Shown: positions 9,404 through 18,204 of the stretch, piece by piece
How the letters are laid out: each line of letters opens with the position of its first letter
How positions within the stretch are numbered: the stretch's first letter is position 1
NCBI GenBank assembly: GCA_902476265.1
Contig: CABSCP010000001.1
Coordinates: forward strand, 248,001-312,000
Direction of reading: 5' to 3'
Source: an uncultured Lachnospiraceae bacterium
GTDB taxonomy: Bacteria; Bacillota; Clostridia; Lachnospirales; Lachnospiraceae
DNA length: 64,000 nucleotides
The notes under the pieces: model-generated
Told to the model about the DNA's origin: nothing
What the model saw: the letters and a program-made list of their open reading frames with translations, nothing else
Database searches by the model: none
Translations under genes and position numbers: made by a program

Positions 9404-10072
9404 ATGAACATTTTGGATATTATCGGGCCGGTGATGGTGGGCCCTTCCAGTTCCCATACTGCAGGAGCGGCGCGGATCGGCCAGATCACCCGCAAGCTTT
9501 TGGGGGAGAAGATAAAGGAAGCGCGGATTTATCTGCACGGTTCTTTTCTGGCAACCGGAAGAGGACACGGCACGGATCGTGCCATTGTTGCCGGACTTTT
9601 GGGGCTGGCGGTGGATGATGCCCGGATACCGGAGAGCTTTGAACTGGCCGGGAAAGCCGGAATGGATTTTGATATCAGCGGGATCAGTCTGCAGAACGCC
9701 CACCCCAATTCCGTAAAGCTGGAAGTAAAAGGCGTGGGAGGGCGGTGCCTGGAGGTGATTGCGGCATCCATCGGCGGCGGCCGCATCCGCATTTGCGAAA
9801 TCGACGGGCTGACCGCAAATTTTTCCGGGGAAGCGCCCACCCTCGTGGTGTACAATCAGGACAGGCCCGGCTGTATCGTCAAGGTGACTTCCAAGCTGGG
9901 AACGGCGGGAATCAATATCGGCACCATGCAGGTATACCGGGATGAGCGGGGCGGTCATGCGGTCATGGTCATAGAAGTGGATCAGGAAGTTCCTGCCGCC
10001 TGTATTGCCGATCTGGAAAAGGAAGACGGCATTGAAAAGGTGACTTATCTTTGTCTGGAGGAAAAAATGTGA
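9404..10072 (+). CDS. sdaAB: L-serine dehydratase, iron-sulfur dependent, beta subunit
   Basis: The 222-residue protein begins MNILDIIGPVMVGPSSSHTAG, the hallmark of the beta chain of two-part [4Fe-4S] L-serine ammonia-lyases, with the conserved SSSHT loop. From about residue 148 on an ACT domain is seen (VVYNQDRPGCIVKVTSKLG), usually a regulatory small-molecule-binding fold. With the alpha subunit it converts L-serine to pyruvate and ammonia. Its TGA overlaps the alpha start ATG by one base, so the two are translationally coupled. Confidence 0.95.
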   Translation: MNILDIIGPVMVGPSSSHTAGAARIGQITRKLLGEKIKEARIYLHGSFLATGRGHGTDRAIVAGLLGLAVDDARIPESFELAGKAGMDFDISGISLQNAHPNSVKLEVKGVGGRCLEVIAASIGGGRIRICEIDGLTANFSGEAPTLVVYNQDRPGCIVKVTSKLGTAGINIGTMQVYRDERGGHAVMVIEVDQEVPAACIADLEKEDGIEKVTYLCLEEKM

Positions 10073-10941
10073 TGTATCGTTCATTAGCGGATATCTGCAG
10101 AAGTGCAGAAGAAAAGAAAATCAGCTTCTGGGAGGCGGTGATCGAGGACGACTGCCGGGAGAGACAGCTTTTGCGGGAGGAGTCCTTTGCGCAGATGAAG
10201 GGAATGTATCGCGCCATGAAGCAGGCGGATGCAGCCTATGATGAAAAGCTGCGGTCCCGGAGCGGTCTCGTGGGAACCGACGGCGGACGGCTGCAGGCTT
10301 ATGTGGACAGCGGACAGGCGGTCTGCGGGGAATTTATGGGAAGAGTGATGGAAAAAGCCGTGAAAATGGGGGAATCCAATGCCTGTATGAAGCGCATTGT
10401 GGCAGCGCCTACTGCCGGGGCCTGCGGAGTGGTGCCGGCGGTTTTTCTGGCCATGCAGGATCAGTACGGCTATTCGGATGAAAAAATGACGGAAGCCCTT
10501 TATGTGGCGGCGGGAATCGGCGGCGTCATCGCTTCCCGCGCCTTTATCGCGGGGGCCCAGGGAGGCTGCCAGGCGGAGGTGGGCTCCGCATCGTCCATGG
10601 CGGCGGGCGGCGCAGTGTATCTGCGGGGCGGTTCTGCCGAAGCCGTCGTACACGCTGCGGCCATGGCCATGAAAAACCTGCTGGGGCTGGTGTGCGATCC
10701 GGTGGCGGGGCTGGTGGAAGTGCCCTGCGTCAAACGGAATGTGTCCGGCGCGGTGGTGGCTCTTTCCGCCGCGGACATGGCGCTGGCCGGCGTGCGCAGC
10801 AAAATCCCGCCGGATGAAGTCATTGACGCCATGCGTGAAGTGGGACTTTCCATGCCGGCCTGCGTGCGGGAAACCGGAGAGGGAGGACTTGCCGCGACGC
10901 CCACCGGAGTGCGGATGCGGGAATATCTGCAGAGCGAATAG
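10072..10941 (+). CDS. sdaAA: L-serine dehydratase, iron-sulfur dependent, alpha subunit
   Basis: The 289-residue catalytic partner of the beta subunit. APTAGACGVVPAVF and GLVCDPVAGLVEVPC carry the cysteines expected to hold the [4Fe-4S] cluster, and the glycine-rich stretch between them is typical. The start at ATG 10072 is preferred because GGAGG (10057-10061) lies at a proper distance; a TTG at 10051 would overlap that site. Pyruvate made here could feed the pyruvate formate-lyase encoded 16 kb downstream (inference). Confidence 0.95.
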   Translation: MYRSLADICRSAEEKKISFWEAVIEDDCRERQLLREESFAQMKGMYRAMKQADAAYDEKLRSRSGLVGTDGGRLQAYVDSGQAVCGEFMGRVMEKAVKMGESNACMKRIVAAPTAGACGVVPAVFLAMQDQYGYSDEKMTEALYVAAGIGGVIASRAFIAGAQGGCQAEVGSASSMAAGGAVYLRGGSAEAVVHAAAMAMKNLLGLVCDPVAGLVEVPCVKRNVSGAVVALSAADMALAGVRSKIPPDEVIDAMREVGLSMPACVRETGEGGLAATPTGVRMREYLQSE

Positions 10942-10978
10942 ACATCGGTATGTTCCTAAAAATGCACACGCAGATTTA

Positions 10979-11007
10979 TTGTAAAGATTCGCGATTTGTG
11001 ATAGAAT
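10979..11007 (+). promoter_or_regulatory. Sigma-70-type promoter before bacteriohemerythrin
   Basis: TTGTAA (10979-10984) and TAGAAT (11002-11007) are separated by exactly 17 bases. The hemerythrin start follows 73 bases later. Confidence 0.55.
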
Positions 11008-11079
11008 TTTCCTTGACAAAACGGGGGCCGCGCGGCAGGAAAAAGCGCGGCGGCAAAAAATGACAGGAGAGGAATCGGG

Positions 11080-11508
11080 ATGAAACAGATCAGCGAAGAA
11101 TTTCGTACGGGACTGGAAGAAATTGATGCGGAACATGTGGTACTTTTGGAACTGACTGATAAAGCGAGGAAGCTTTTTGAAGATGAGAACATGCTGTTTA
11201 AGTGTGCGGATATCCGTAAGCTTCTGAAGGAACTTCAGGACTATACCGAAATGCATTTTACACATGAAGAAGCATTCATGGAAGAACTGGGTTATGACGG
11301 GCTGGAACTCCAGAAGCAGCAGCACAGGCTGTTCGTGAAAAAGCTTGCCGAATTTACGGACCGGGTATCCCGGCTGTCTTTGGGAACACAGGACGAAATG
11401 ATTCAGGAACTGTTTGAATATCTGCAGCAGTGGCTGCATGATCATATCAAAAAAGAGGATATGAAATATGCCAGATTCGCAAGTGAAAAAGCTGAAGGAA
11501 ATCGTTGA
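11080..11508 (+). CDS. Bacteriohemerythrin
   Basis: A 142-residue all-helical protein of the hemerythrin family, binding oxygen (or sensing it) at a di-iron centre. The expected ligands are visible: H in EIDAEH near the start, H and E in MHFTHEEAFME, H in QQQHRLF, and H and D in WLHDHIKKED. Length matches single-domain bacteriohemerythrins. In an anaerobe it likely scavenges or senses oxygen. It is preceded by an AGGAGAGG ribosome site. The last 41 bases overlap the start of the sirtuin gene in another frame. Confidence 0.93.
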   Translation: MKQISEEFRTGLEEIDAEHVVLLELTDKARKLFEDENMLFKCADIRKLLKELQDYTEMHFTHEEAFMEELGYDGLELQKQQHRLFVKKLAEFTDRVSRLSLGTQDEMIQELFEYLQQWLHDHIKKEDMKYARFASEKAEGNR

Positions 11509-12187
11509 TAACAGTGACAATATCGTGTTTTTCGGCGGGGCAGGCGTGTCCACCGAAAGCGGCATTCCTGATTTCAGGAGCACGGGCGGCCTGTATCATC
11601 AGCACTATGCGTATCCGCCGGAGACGATTTTAAGCCATACCTTTTACCGGAGAAAACCGGAGGAATTTTTCCGATTTTACAGAGATAAAATGCTGGCCCT
11701 GGATGCAAAGCCCAATGCGGCCCATTTAAAGCTGGCACAGTGGGAACGGGAAGGAAAGCTCAAGGCTGTGATCACTCAGAACATCGACGGACTTCATCAG
11801 GCGGCAGGAAGCAAAAAAGTGCTGGAGCTGCACGGCAGTGTGCTGCGCAATTACTGTGAAAAGTGCCATAAATTTTATGATGCCCGTTACATATTGAACA
11901 GCGAGGGGGTTCCGCGCTGTGAATGCGGCGGCGCTATCAAGCCGGACGTGGTGCTTTATGAGGAAAGCCTGGATATGCAGACCATGGAGGAGGCCGTTTC
12001 CTTCATCCGCCGGGCGGACGTTCTGATCATCGGAGGAACTTCCCTGGTGGTGTATCCCGCGGCGGGCCTGATTGATTATTATCAGGGAAATAAGCTGGTG
12101 CTGGTGAATAAAACGCCCACCCCGAAGGATGCGGCTGCAGATCTGGTGGTGGCAGGCAGCATCGGGGAGATCTTTTCACAGCTTTAA
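11468..12187 (+). CDS. cobB: NAD-dependent protein deacylase (sirtuin)
   Basis: The 239-residue protein has the sirtuin series GAGVSTESGIPDFRS (NAD loop), TQNIDGLHQAAG, and the catalytic His122 in LELHGS. A four-cysteine zinc ribbon follows (CEKC about 15 residues before CEC). It removes acyl groups from lysines using NAD. The start at 11468 overlaps the hemerythrin gene by 41 bases; it is needed to supply the conserved N-terminal helix before FFGGAGV, so the overlap appears real. Coupling with hemerythrin suggests shared expression during oxygen or redox change (inference). Confidence 0.95.
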   Translation: MPDSQVKKLKEIVDNSDNIVFFGGAGVSTESGIPDFRSTGGLYHQHYAYPPETILSHTFYRRKPEEFFRFYRDKMLALDAKPNAAHLKLAQWEREGKLKAVITQNIDGLHQAAGSKKVLELHGSVLRNYCEKCHKFYDARYILNSEGVPRCECGGAIKPDVVLYEESLDMQTMEEAVSFIRRADVLIIGGTSLVVYPAAGLIDYYQGNKLVLVNKTPTPKDAAADLVVAGSIGEIFSQL

Positions 12188-12235
12188 ATATGGGCGGCGG
12201 ATATCCAAAGCCCATAAGATGCAGGAGGGACAGAT

Positions 12236-12418
12236 TTGGATATTCAGGTTGGAGACATTGTGACGCTTAAAAAACAGCATCCCTGCGGCAGCAAAGACTG
12301 GGAAGTGCTGCGCATCGGGGCGGATTTCCGTTTAAAATGCGCAGGATGCGGCCATCAGATCATGATAGCCCGGAAACTTGTGGAAAAAAATCTGCGGGAT
12401 ATCAAAAGAAATGCTTGA
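12236..12418 (+). CDS. DUF951 family small protein
   Basis: A 60-residue protein with KKQHPCGSKDWEVLRIG and CAGCGHQIMIAR, the signature of the short DUF951 family found across Firmicutes. Function is unknown; the Cys residues (PCG, CAGC) could hold zinc. The start is TTG at 12236, chosen because AGGAGGGA (12223-12230) lies just upstream and no ATG exists before the conserved region. The rpsF promoter begins inside its last codons. Confidence 0.85.
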   Translation: MDIQVGDIVTLKKQHPCGSKDWEVLRIGADFRLKCAGCGHQIMIARKLVEKNLRDIKRNA

Positions 12419-12446
12419 AAATAGTATCAATATGTGATATGATACT
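12415..12446 (+). promoter_or_regulatory. rpsF operon promoter overlapping an inverted repeat
   Basis: TTGAAA (12415-12420) and TATGAT (12438-12443) are 17 bases apart. An inverted repeat AGTATCA-N10-TGATACT (12423-12446) covers the -10 box, so a repressor could bind there. The following 70-base leader holds a small hairpin (TTCCTT/AAGGAA) and ends in AAGGAGG. It may house an S6:S18 autoregulatory site, but I could not match the known motif with certainty. Confidence 0.55.
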
Positions 12447-12516
12447 AACCCGTGATATATATTCCTTGCTCCTTTTATAAGGAAAGGGGCCAGAGACCAA
12501 AAGGAGGTAAATTTGC

Positions 12517-12807
12517 ATGAACAAGTATGAATTAGCTCTCGTTGTTAGTGCGAAAATCGAAGATGAAGAAAGAGCTGCAGCTGTAGACAAGTGCAAGGCC
12601 CTGATCGAAAGATTCGGCGGCACAATCACAAATGTTGATGACTGGGGCAAGAAGAGGCTGGCTTATGAGATCCAGAAGATGAGAGAAGGCTTCTACTACT
12701 TCATCCAGTTCGAGGCGGAATCTTCTGCACCCGCAGAGATCGAAAGCCGCGTTCGCATTATGGACAACGTGCTCAGATACTTAATCGTCAGAACCGACGA
12801 GAAGTAA
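12517..12807 (+). CDS. rpsF: 30S ribosomal protein S6
   Basis: A 96-residue protein beginning MNKYELALVVSAKIEDEERA and containing DDWGKKRLAYEIQK and FYYFIQFEAE, all typical of S6, which binds the central domain of 16S rRNA together with S18. It is first in the rpsF-ssb-rpsR operon, which is conserved in Firmicutes. AAGGAGG lies eight bases before the start. Confidence 0.98.
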   Translation: MNKYELALVVSAKIEDEERAAAVDKCKALIERFGGTITNVDDWGKKRLAYEIQKMREGFYYFIQFEAESSAPAEIESRVRIMDNVLRYLIVRTDEK

Positions 12808-12821
12808 GAAAGAGAGTAAGT

Positions 12822-13280
12822 ATGAATAAAGTTATTCTTATGGGACGCTTGACCAGGGATCCCGAAGTGCGGTATTCCCAGGGGGAAAGCGCTATGGCAA
12901 TCGCCAGATACACATTGGCTGTGGACCGCAGGTTCAACCGGAATGGGGACGAGAATTCCGCAGATTTTATCGGATGCGTTGCATTCGGCAAGAGTGCGGA
13001 GTTTGCGGAGAGATACCTTCATAAGGGCACCAAGGTTGCGGTGACCGGAAGGATCCAGACCGGCAGTTACGTCAATAAGGACGGCAACAAAGTGTATACG
13101 ACGGATGTGGTAGTTGAGGACCAGGAATTTGCAGAGAGCAAGAACAGCGCTGGGAATAACGATGGGGGTTATACCGGCGGCGGTTACGGCAATGCGCCTG
13201 CAAGACCCCAGCCCACAGCGGCAGCAGACGGCTTCATGAATATTCCGGACGGAATTGACGAAGAACTGCCGTTCAATTAA
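12822..13280 (+). CDS. ssb: Single-stranded DNA-binding protein
   Basis: A 152-residue protein with the OB-fold N-terminal domain (MNKVILMGRLTRDPEVR, VAFGKSAEFAERYLHKG) and a glycine/asparagine-rich linker. It ends in the acidic tail GIDEELPFN, a DDIPF-like tip through which SSB recruits repair and replication proteins. It lies between the genes for S6 and S18, 14 bases after rpsF. Confidence 0.97.
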   Translation: MNKVILMGRLTRDPEVRYSQGESAMAIARYTLAVDRRFNRNGDENSADFIGCVAFGKSAEFAERYLHKGTKVAVTGRIQTGSYVNKDGNKVYTTDVVVEDQEFAESKNSAGNNDGGYTGGGYGNAPARPQPTAAADGFMNIPDGIDEELPFN

Positions 13281-13338
13281 TCAGATTGCGGCGGTGTGGT
13301 ACGCCGGCCCGCAAAATCCAAACAGGAGGTAAACCATC

Positions 13339-13602
13339 ATGGCATTCAATAAATCCGACAGACCTGATTCTCCCGCAAAGAGAAGAGGCGGCATGCGCAG
13401 AAGAAAGAAAGTTTGTGTATTCTGCGGCAAAGATAATGTGATCGATTACAAGGACGTGAACAAGTTAAAGAGATACGTTTCTGAGAGAGGTAAGATCCTT
13501 CCCAGAAGAATCACAGGCAACTGTGCAAAGCATCAGAGAGCTCTGACCGTTGCGATCAAGAGAGCGCGTCATCTGGCGCTTATGCCTTACGTAGCTGACT
13601 AA
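13339..13602 (+). CDS. rpsR: 30S ribosomal protein S18
   Basis: An 87-residue basic protein with CVFCGKDN, IDYKDVNKLKRYVSERGKI and RRITGNCAKHQR, the S18 signature. The CxxC plus a later Cys is the zinc-binding form of S18. AGGAGG precedes the start. Last gene of the operon, followed by a terminator. Confidence 0.98.
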   Translation: MAFNKSDRPDSPAKRRGGMRRRKKVCVFCGKDNVIDYKDVNKLKRYVSERGKILPRRITGNCAKHQRALTVAIKRARHLALMPYVAD

Positions 13603-13650
13603 ATGCAGCATCCCTTTCAGGAAATGTGAGGCTTTATATTGTTTGGAAAT

Positions 13651-13687
13651 GGCGGCTGCCGGATTTATCCGGTGGTCGTTTTTTTCA
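13651..13687 (+). terminator. Terminator after rpsR
   Basis: The stem GGCTGCCGG/CCGGTGGTC, which includes G-U pairs, with loop ATTTAT, is followed by G and a run of seven T residues near 13680-13686. Confidence 0.65.
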
Positions 13688-13762
13688 TATGCTTGAGATG
13701 CTTTAGAGATAAGGATGCTAAGATGTTTGTCATATGAAAAAGTTTGAAAGGAGCAGCGCTTG

Positions 13763-15988
13763 ATGAAAATCAGAAGAAACAGGATAACCTTTATTATGGC
13801 ATTCATTTTGGCAGCGGCGGTCAGCCTCGTTGGCTGCAGCAGAGACGGGGAGGCGGTCATTGATCCGCAAAACGGAACCGATGGGCAGGACAGGAATCAG
13901 GCTGTGGGAAGGTATGTGGAGAGTGAAATCGCGTTACCGGAAGGACTCACATATGGTTCCGTGATCGCTTTCCTGAACGGGCCGGAAGGAGAAAACGTGC
14001 TTTTTACCAGGAAGGAAAAGGACGGATTATCGGTATTTTCCGCTTACTGTTTATCCGAAGACCTGACCTGGGAAGAGAAAGACTGCACCTGGCTGAACCA
14101 GCTTGGGATTGCTTACGGATATGAGAATCTCCACATTTCCTATGGAGAGGACCGGAAATTATACGCAGTATATGCGGAAGGGAACGGTCAGGATCTGATT
14201 CCCAGACATCATATTTTTGTTTCAGAGGACGGGGCCGACTGCGCGGAAATTGAAATGCCGGTGTTACTGGAGACGAATGAAACAGGGTATGTGTATGCGC
14301 CTTCCGGCTTCACGGCGCTTGAAAACGGGAATCTTCTGTTTGAAGCGGGAAGCAGCCTGTTTCTCTTTAAGCCGGACGGGCAAAAGAAGATTGCAGAGAT
14401 TATGACCGATCACAATCATTATATTCCTGACGGGAACCGGTTCTATGTCATGGACGAAGAATCCCGGAGCCTGATCTTATATGACGGGGAGAGCGGGGCG
14501 GAAAAAAGCAGGAGCCCGTTGGAATTGGAAGGCTTTTATGAGGCGGCGGCAATAGCCGGCGACAACGGTGACTTAAGTCTGGTGTCAAAAGACGGCATCC
14601 AGATTTTAAAAAAAGATGCCGCGATCTGGGAGCAGATTGTGGAAGGAAAGCGCAATACCATGGGGTCTCCGAAATACTACACCAAAGGTTTTGCAAAAGG
14701 CGGGCAGGGAGATTATTTTGTTCTCTATGATTCCATGGATGAGACCTACAAACTCGCCCGCTATTCCTTCGATCCGGATATGCCGGTAGAGCCGGAAACG
14801 GAGCTTACTGTGTTTGCCCTGTATGAAAATGCCACCATCAGGCAGGCGGTCAGTGCTTTTCAGATCGAAAATCCCAATGTAAAGGTGGAATACCGGCCGC
14901 TGATGGGAGAAAACAGCGCTGCGGTTGCGGAAGATTATATCAAGGTTCTGAATACGGAATTACTGGCGGGAAAAGGCCCTGATATTGTAATTTTAGACGG
15001 ACTGTCAGAGGCTTCTTATGTGGAAAAAGGGGTATTGGAGGATCTGACGGAGGTGATAGAGTCTCTGGCTGCTTCCGGCGATTTTTTGGAAAATGTGGCG
15101 GATGCCTGCAGGACGGACGGAAAAATTTATGCGGTCCCCGTAAGGATCGGACTTCCGCTGACCTTTGGCCGGAAGGGGGTATTGGAAGAAGCGGGGCGGC
15201 TGGATACGCTGGCCGGACTGGCGCAGTCTTATGAGCGCGGGCAGATTTTCGGAACATTGAACCCGGAAGCTTTCCTTTCCGTCTATGCGGATGCCTGGCT
15301 GCATGATATGATAAAGGAAGACGGTACGGTGCAAAGACAGGCTTTACAGGACTTTCTTGTGCATATGAAACAGATTTTTGACGGAAGTAATCTCTCAGAC
15401 GGCACACAGGAGAACCGGCCCTCCAGCGTGTGGAATCTTCTGGAAGACGGCACTTTTCTGTATACGGAAGAGGTGGCGGGATTGAATCTGTTCGGCGCCG
15501 GCGCTTCCGTTGTGGAACAGGCCCAGGGCGAACTGGAAGCGGATGTGATCGCGCTCAACAGTACTTTCATACCTTATGGCACGGTTGGAATCAATAAAAA
15601 CAGTGAAAAGAAAGAAACAGCCCTTGCATTTTTGAAGACGGTATTGTCGGATGAGGTACAGCGTTCCGATTTTTATGACGGTTTTTCGGTCAACCGGAAT
15701 GTGCTGGAATATTTGTGCGGGATTGAGCGGACTTCAGCGGATGCCTATGGCGGCGCCATCGATGGAATAGACGGGAGAACCTATGAGTTTAAACTTGGCT
15801 GGCCTTCGGAACCGCTGCGTCGTAAAGCGGTGGAATTCTGTAAATCGGCTGCCCATTCTTCCGGCAGGTATTGGAGAGTGAAACAGGTATTGCTGGAAGA
15901 TACAAAAGGGTATTTTGAACAGACCCAATCCCTGGAAGAAGTCATGGAATCCCTGATGACAAAGATTTCGGTCTATCTTCGGGAATAG
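13763..15988 (+). CDS. Lipoprotein with beta-propeller-like N-half and extracellular solute-binding C-half
   Basis: This 741-residue protein begins with a lipoprotein signal ending in the lipobox LVGC (Cys25). Residues about 45-340 are repetitive beta-rich sequence (YAPSGFTALENGNLLFE, FYVMDEESRSLILYDG) suggesting a propeller. Residues about 350-740 resemble a family 1 ABC solute-binding protein (ATIRQAVSAFQIENPNVKVEY, GPDIVILDGLSE). The ATG at 13763 is preferred; a TTG at 13760 is also possible. No ABC permease gene is adjacent. The next two genes encode a two-component system 22 bases downstream, so the lipoprotein may supply the sensor kinase with a ligand signal (inference). Substrate unknown. 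Confidence 0.8.
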   Translation: MKIRRNRITFIMAFILAAAVSLVGCSRDGEAVIDPQNGTDGQDRNQAVGRYVESEIALPEGLTYGSVIAFLNGPEGENVLFTRKEKDGLSVFSAYCLSEDLTWEEKDCTWLNQLGIAYGYENLHISYGEDRKLYAVYAEGNGQDLIPRHHIFVSEDGADCAEIEMPVLLETNETGYVYAPSGFTALENGNLLFEAGSSLFLFKPDGQKKIAEIMTDHNHYIPDGNRFYVMDEESRSLILYDGESGAEKSRSPLELEGFYEAAAIAGDNGDLSLVSKDGIQILKKDAAIWEQIVEGKRNTMGSPKYYTKGFAKGGQGDYFVLYDSMDETYKLARYSFDPDMPVEPETELTVFALYENATIRQAVSAFQIENPNVKVEYRPLMGENSAAVAEDYIKVLNTELLAGKGPDIVILDGLSEASYVEKGVLEDLTEVIESLAASGDFLENVADACRTDGKIYAVPVRIGLPLTFGRKGVLEEAGRLDTLAGLAQSYERGQIFGTLNPEAFLSVYADAWLHDMIKEDGTVQRQALQDFLVHMKQIFDGSNLSDGTQENRPSSVWNLLEDGTFLYTEEVAGLNLFGAGASVVEQAQGELEADVIALNSTFIPYGTVGINKNSEKKETALAFLKTVLSDEVQRSDFYDGFSVNRNVLEYLCGIERTSADAYGGAIDGIDGRTYEFKLGWPSEPLRRKAVEFCKSAAHSSGRYWRVKQVLLEDTKGYFEQTQSLEEVMESLMTKISVYLRE

Positions 15989-16010
15989 CGCGTAAAAGGA
16001 AGGAGAAGGG

Positions 16011-16700
16011 ATGAGAATACTGCTAGTGGAAGATGATGAGGAACTCTGCGCTTTTTTGGAATTTTCGCTGGAACATAAAGGATATTCCGTGGATATCTGC
16101 CCAAACGGCGAGGATGCTTTCTATTATCTGAACGGACAGGTGCACGATGTAGTGATTCTGGACCGCATGCTTCCGGGGATGGACGGGATAGAAATCTTAC
16201 GGCGTATGAGAAAACAGGGGATGACAACACCGGTGATCATGGTTACGGCCCTGGGTACGGTGGAAAATAAAATTGACGGTTTGGATGCGGGCGCAGACGA
16301 TTATCTGGTGAAGCCGTTTGCGCCCGATGAATTGTTTGCCAGGATCCGCGCTTTAGAGCGGCGGCCTGTACAGATGGAACGAAACAGCTATCTGCGCTTT
16401 GGCGATGTGACGCTCAATTTGTCCAACCGGATGATGAGTAAGGGGGAAAAAGGAGTAGAGCTTACGAAAAAGGAGATGGATTTGCTGGAGTTTCTGATTC
16501 GGAATAAAGGGCAGACCCTGACAAGGGAATTGCTGCTGAACCGTGTTTGGGGGCATAACGACATCGTGGAGGACGGAAATCTGGATAATTATATTTATTT
16601 CCTCCGAAGAAGGCTGAAGCAGGTAAGCAGTCATGTAAACATCAAAACGGTAAGATCGGTCGGTTATACTTTGGAGGAGCAGGTATGCTCAGACAGTTAA
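16011..16700 (+). CDS. OmpR-family response regulator
   Basis: A 229-residue two-domain regulator. The receiver has the acidic pair EDDEE near the start, phospho-acceptor Asp51 in VILDRMLPGMDG, and Lys in YLVKPFAPDELFARI. The C-terminal winged helix carries ELTKKEMDLLEFLIRNKGQ and NLDNYIYFLRRRLKQ. It binds DNA when phosphorylated. It overlaps the next gene, for a histidine kinase, by 16 bases, so the two are a coupled pair. Confidence 0.95.
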   Translation: MRILLVEDDEELCAFLEFSLEHKGYSVDICPNGEDAFYYLNGQVHDVVILDRMLPGMDGIEILRRMRKQGMTTPVIMVTALGTVENKIDGLDAGADDYLVKPFAPDELFARIRALERRPVQMERNSYLRFGDVTLNLSNRMMSKGEKGVELTKKEMDLLEFLIRNKGQTLTRELLLNRVWGHNDIVEDGNLDNYIYFLRRRLKQVSSHVNIKTVRSVGYTLEEQVCSDS

Positions 16701-17989
16701 GGAAAAAACTCATTTTCGCATATATGCTGGCTACGGGACTTTTGCTGAGTGTGATTATCATAGGGCTGCTGGCTTTGTCCCTGAAACAGTATGAAGCAGG
16801 AGCTGTCGGCAGCTATCAGGCTGCCGGCAGAGATGTGGCGGATACGATTCGAAACAGCATTCAGATTTCCCATAGCTGGCTGGCGGAAAGGGAGGCGGAA
16901 GAAAACCTGATTATTTCTGTAATCAGTAATTCTGTCCCCCTGTCTTTTAGGGGAGCCTGGACGCCGCCCACAGACAGGGAAAAACTTCTTGAAAAACTAA
17001 ATGGTTATGCGCGGCAAAACGGTTTTTGGGATCGGGCATCAAAAATCAGACAGGGTGAGCTTCAAAGCGCGGTCTACTCTGTTTACGGAGAAGAGGGAGA
17101 GCGCTACTACGGAAGTATCTATCTGGAAAAAACATCTGAAAAGACAGATGTGATTCTGATATTACAACTGCTGACGGATGAAAAAGAGTATAAGAGAGAG
17201 ACAGTCCTTTTGTATCTGGCAGTTAATCTGGCAGGTCTTTTCATTCTTTTTTTTATTTGCCGCACATTTGTACATCATACCTTACAGCCATTGGAAACAG
17301 GCATGAAAAGACAGAATGAATTTATTGCGGCGGCGTCTCATGAACTGCGTGCGCCGCTGACCGTGATCCGGGCGGGAATTCATGCGGTGTCTGTGGATGA
17401 AACGAAAGCGGGGCAGTTTTTTCCGGTAATAGAGAAAGAAGCGGAACGCATGGCGGCTTTGGTGGAGGATATGCTGCAGTTGGCTTTGGCGGATGCCGGG
17501 ACCTGGACGATACAGAAGGAAGCGGTAGCCATTGATATGGTTCTGATAACGATTCATGACTCACTGGCAGAGCTGTGCAGGAAGAAAGGGCAGCCCTTTG
17601 AATTGAAGCTGCAGGAGGAGGAAATCCCTGTTTTTTGGGGGGACCGCCGGCGTATCGAGCAGATCATCCTGATTTTGACGGATAATGCAGCAAGCTATTC
17701 CCCGGCCGGCAGCCCGGTCACTCTAACCGCCTTTTCGGATCATAAATATGTTTTCGTTGAAGTGGAAGATCATGGATGCGGGGTCGCAGATGAGGAAAAG
17801 AAAAGGATTTTCGACCGTTTCTATCGTTCGGACCGTTCCAGAAACGATAAAACCCACTATGGGCTTGGGTTAAGCATTGCGGCGGAACTGGTCAGACTGC
17901 ACAGGGGGAAACTGACGGTAAAGGATACGGCAGGAGGAGGAAGTACTTTTGTTTTGCAGGTTCCGATTTGTAATCCTGATTTTAAATGA
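16685..17989 (+). CDS. Sensor histidine kinase
   Basis: A 434-residue membrane kinase. A first membrane helix lies at about residues 10-32, an extracytoplasmic region of about 140 residues follows, and a second helix lies at about 178-198. There is no clear HAMP domain. The phospho-acceptor His219 is in ASHELRAPLTVIRAG. The ATPase part has LTDNAASYSP (N box), EDHGCGVADE (G1), FDRFYR and GLGLSIAAELV (G2). It pairs with the overlapping response regulator. The upstream lipoprotein may act in signal input. Confidence 0.94.
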   Translation: MLRQLRKKLIFAYMLATGLLLSVIIIGLLALSLKQYEAGAVGSYQAAGRDVADTIRNSIQISHSWLAEREAEENLIISVISNSVPLSFRGAWTPPTDREKLLEKLNGYARQNGFWDRASKIRQGELQSAVYSVYGEEGERYYGSIYLEKTSEKTDVILILQLLTDEKEYKRETVLLYLAVNLAGLFILFFICRTFVHHTLQPLETGMKRQNEFIAAASHELRAPLTVIRAGIHAVSVDETKAGQFFPVIEKEAERMAALVEDMLQLALADAGTWTIQKEAVAIDMVLITIHDSLAELCRKKGQPFELKLQEEEIPVFWGDRRRIEQIILILTDNAASYSPAGSPVTLTAFSDHKYVFVEVEDHGCGVADEEKKRIFDRFYRSDRSRNDKTHYGLGLSIAAELVRLHRGKLTVKDTAGGGSTFVLQVPICNPDFK

Positions 17990-18204
17990 ACAGAACCTGT
18001 CGTTTTCTGTCAAAGGGCGGCGAGGCCTTTCATTTTAGGGTATGGTATTTTGGCGGAAGAAATGGTATACTTAGTCCGTGCAGCCGGAAAGAACCGCTTT
18101 TTCGGAAGGCTTTTGTCAGTTACCAAAAGAGTTGTGTGAACGCTGTTTTTACACATAAGATTGAAACAGTTTCTGCAGGCAGTTTGAGCAGAATGGGTGT
18201 AGTT

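Noticed and set aside
10084..11583. 499-residue open frame antisense to serine dehydratase alpha and hemerythrin
   Set aside because: It lies opposite two clearly real genes and has no recognisable domain; it is a by-product of codon bias.
17986..18204. 73-residue N-terminal extension of GdpP
   Set aside because: Sequence is not hydrophobic or family-like, and known GdpP proteins begin with a short basic segment before the first membrane helix, as at 18205.
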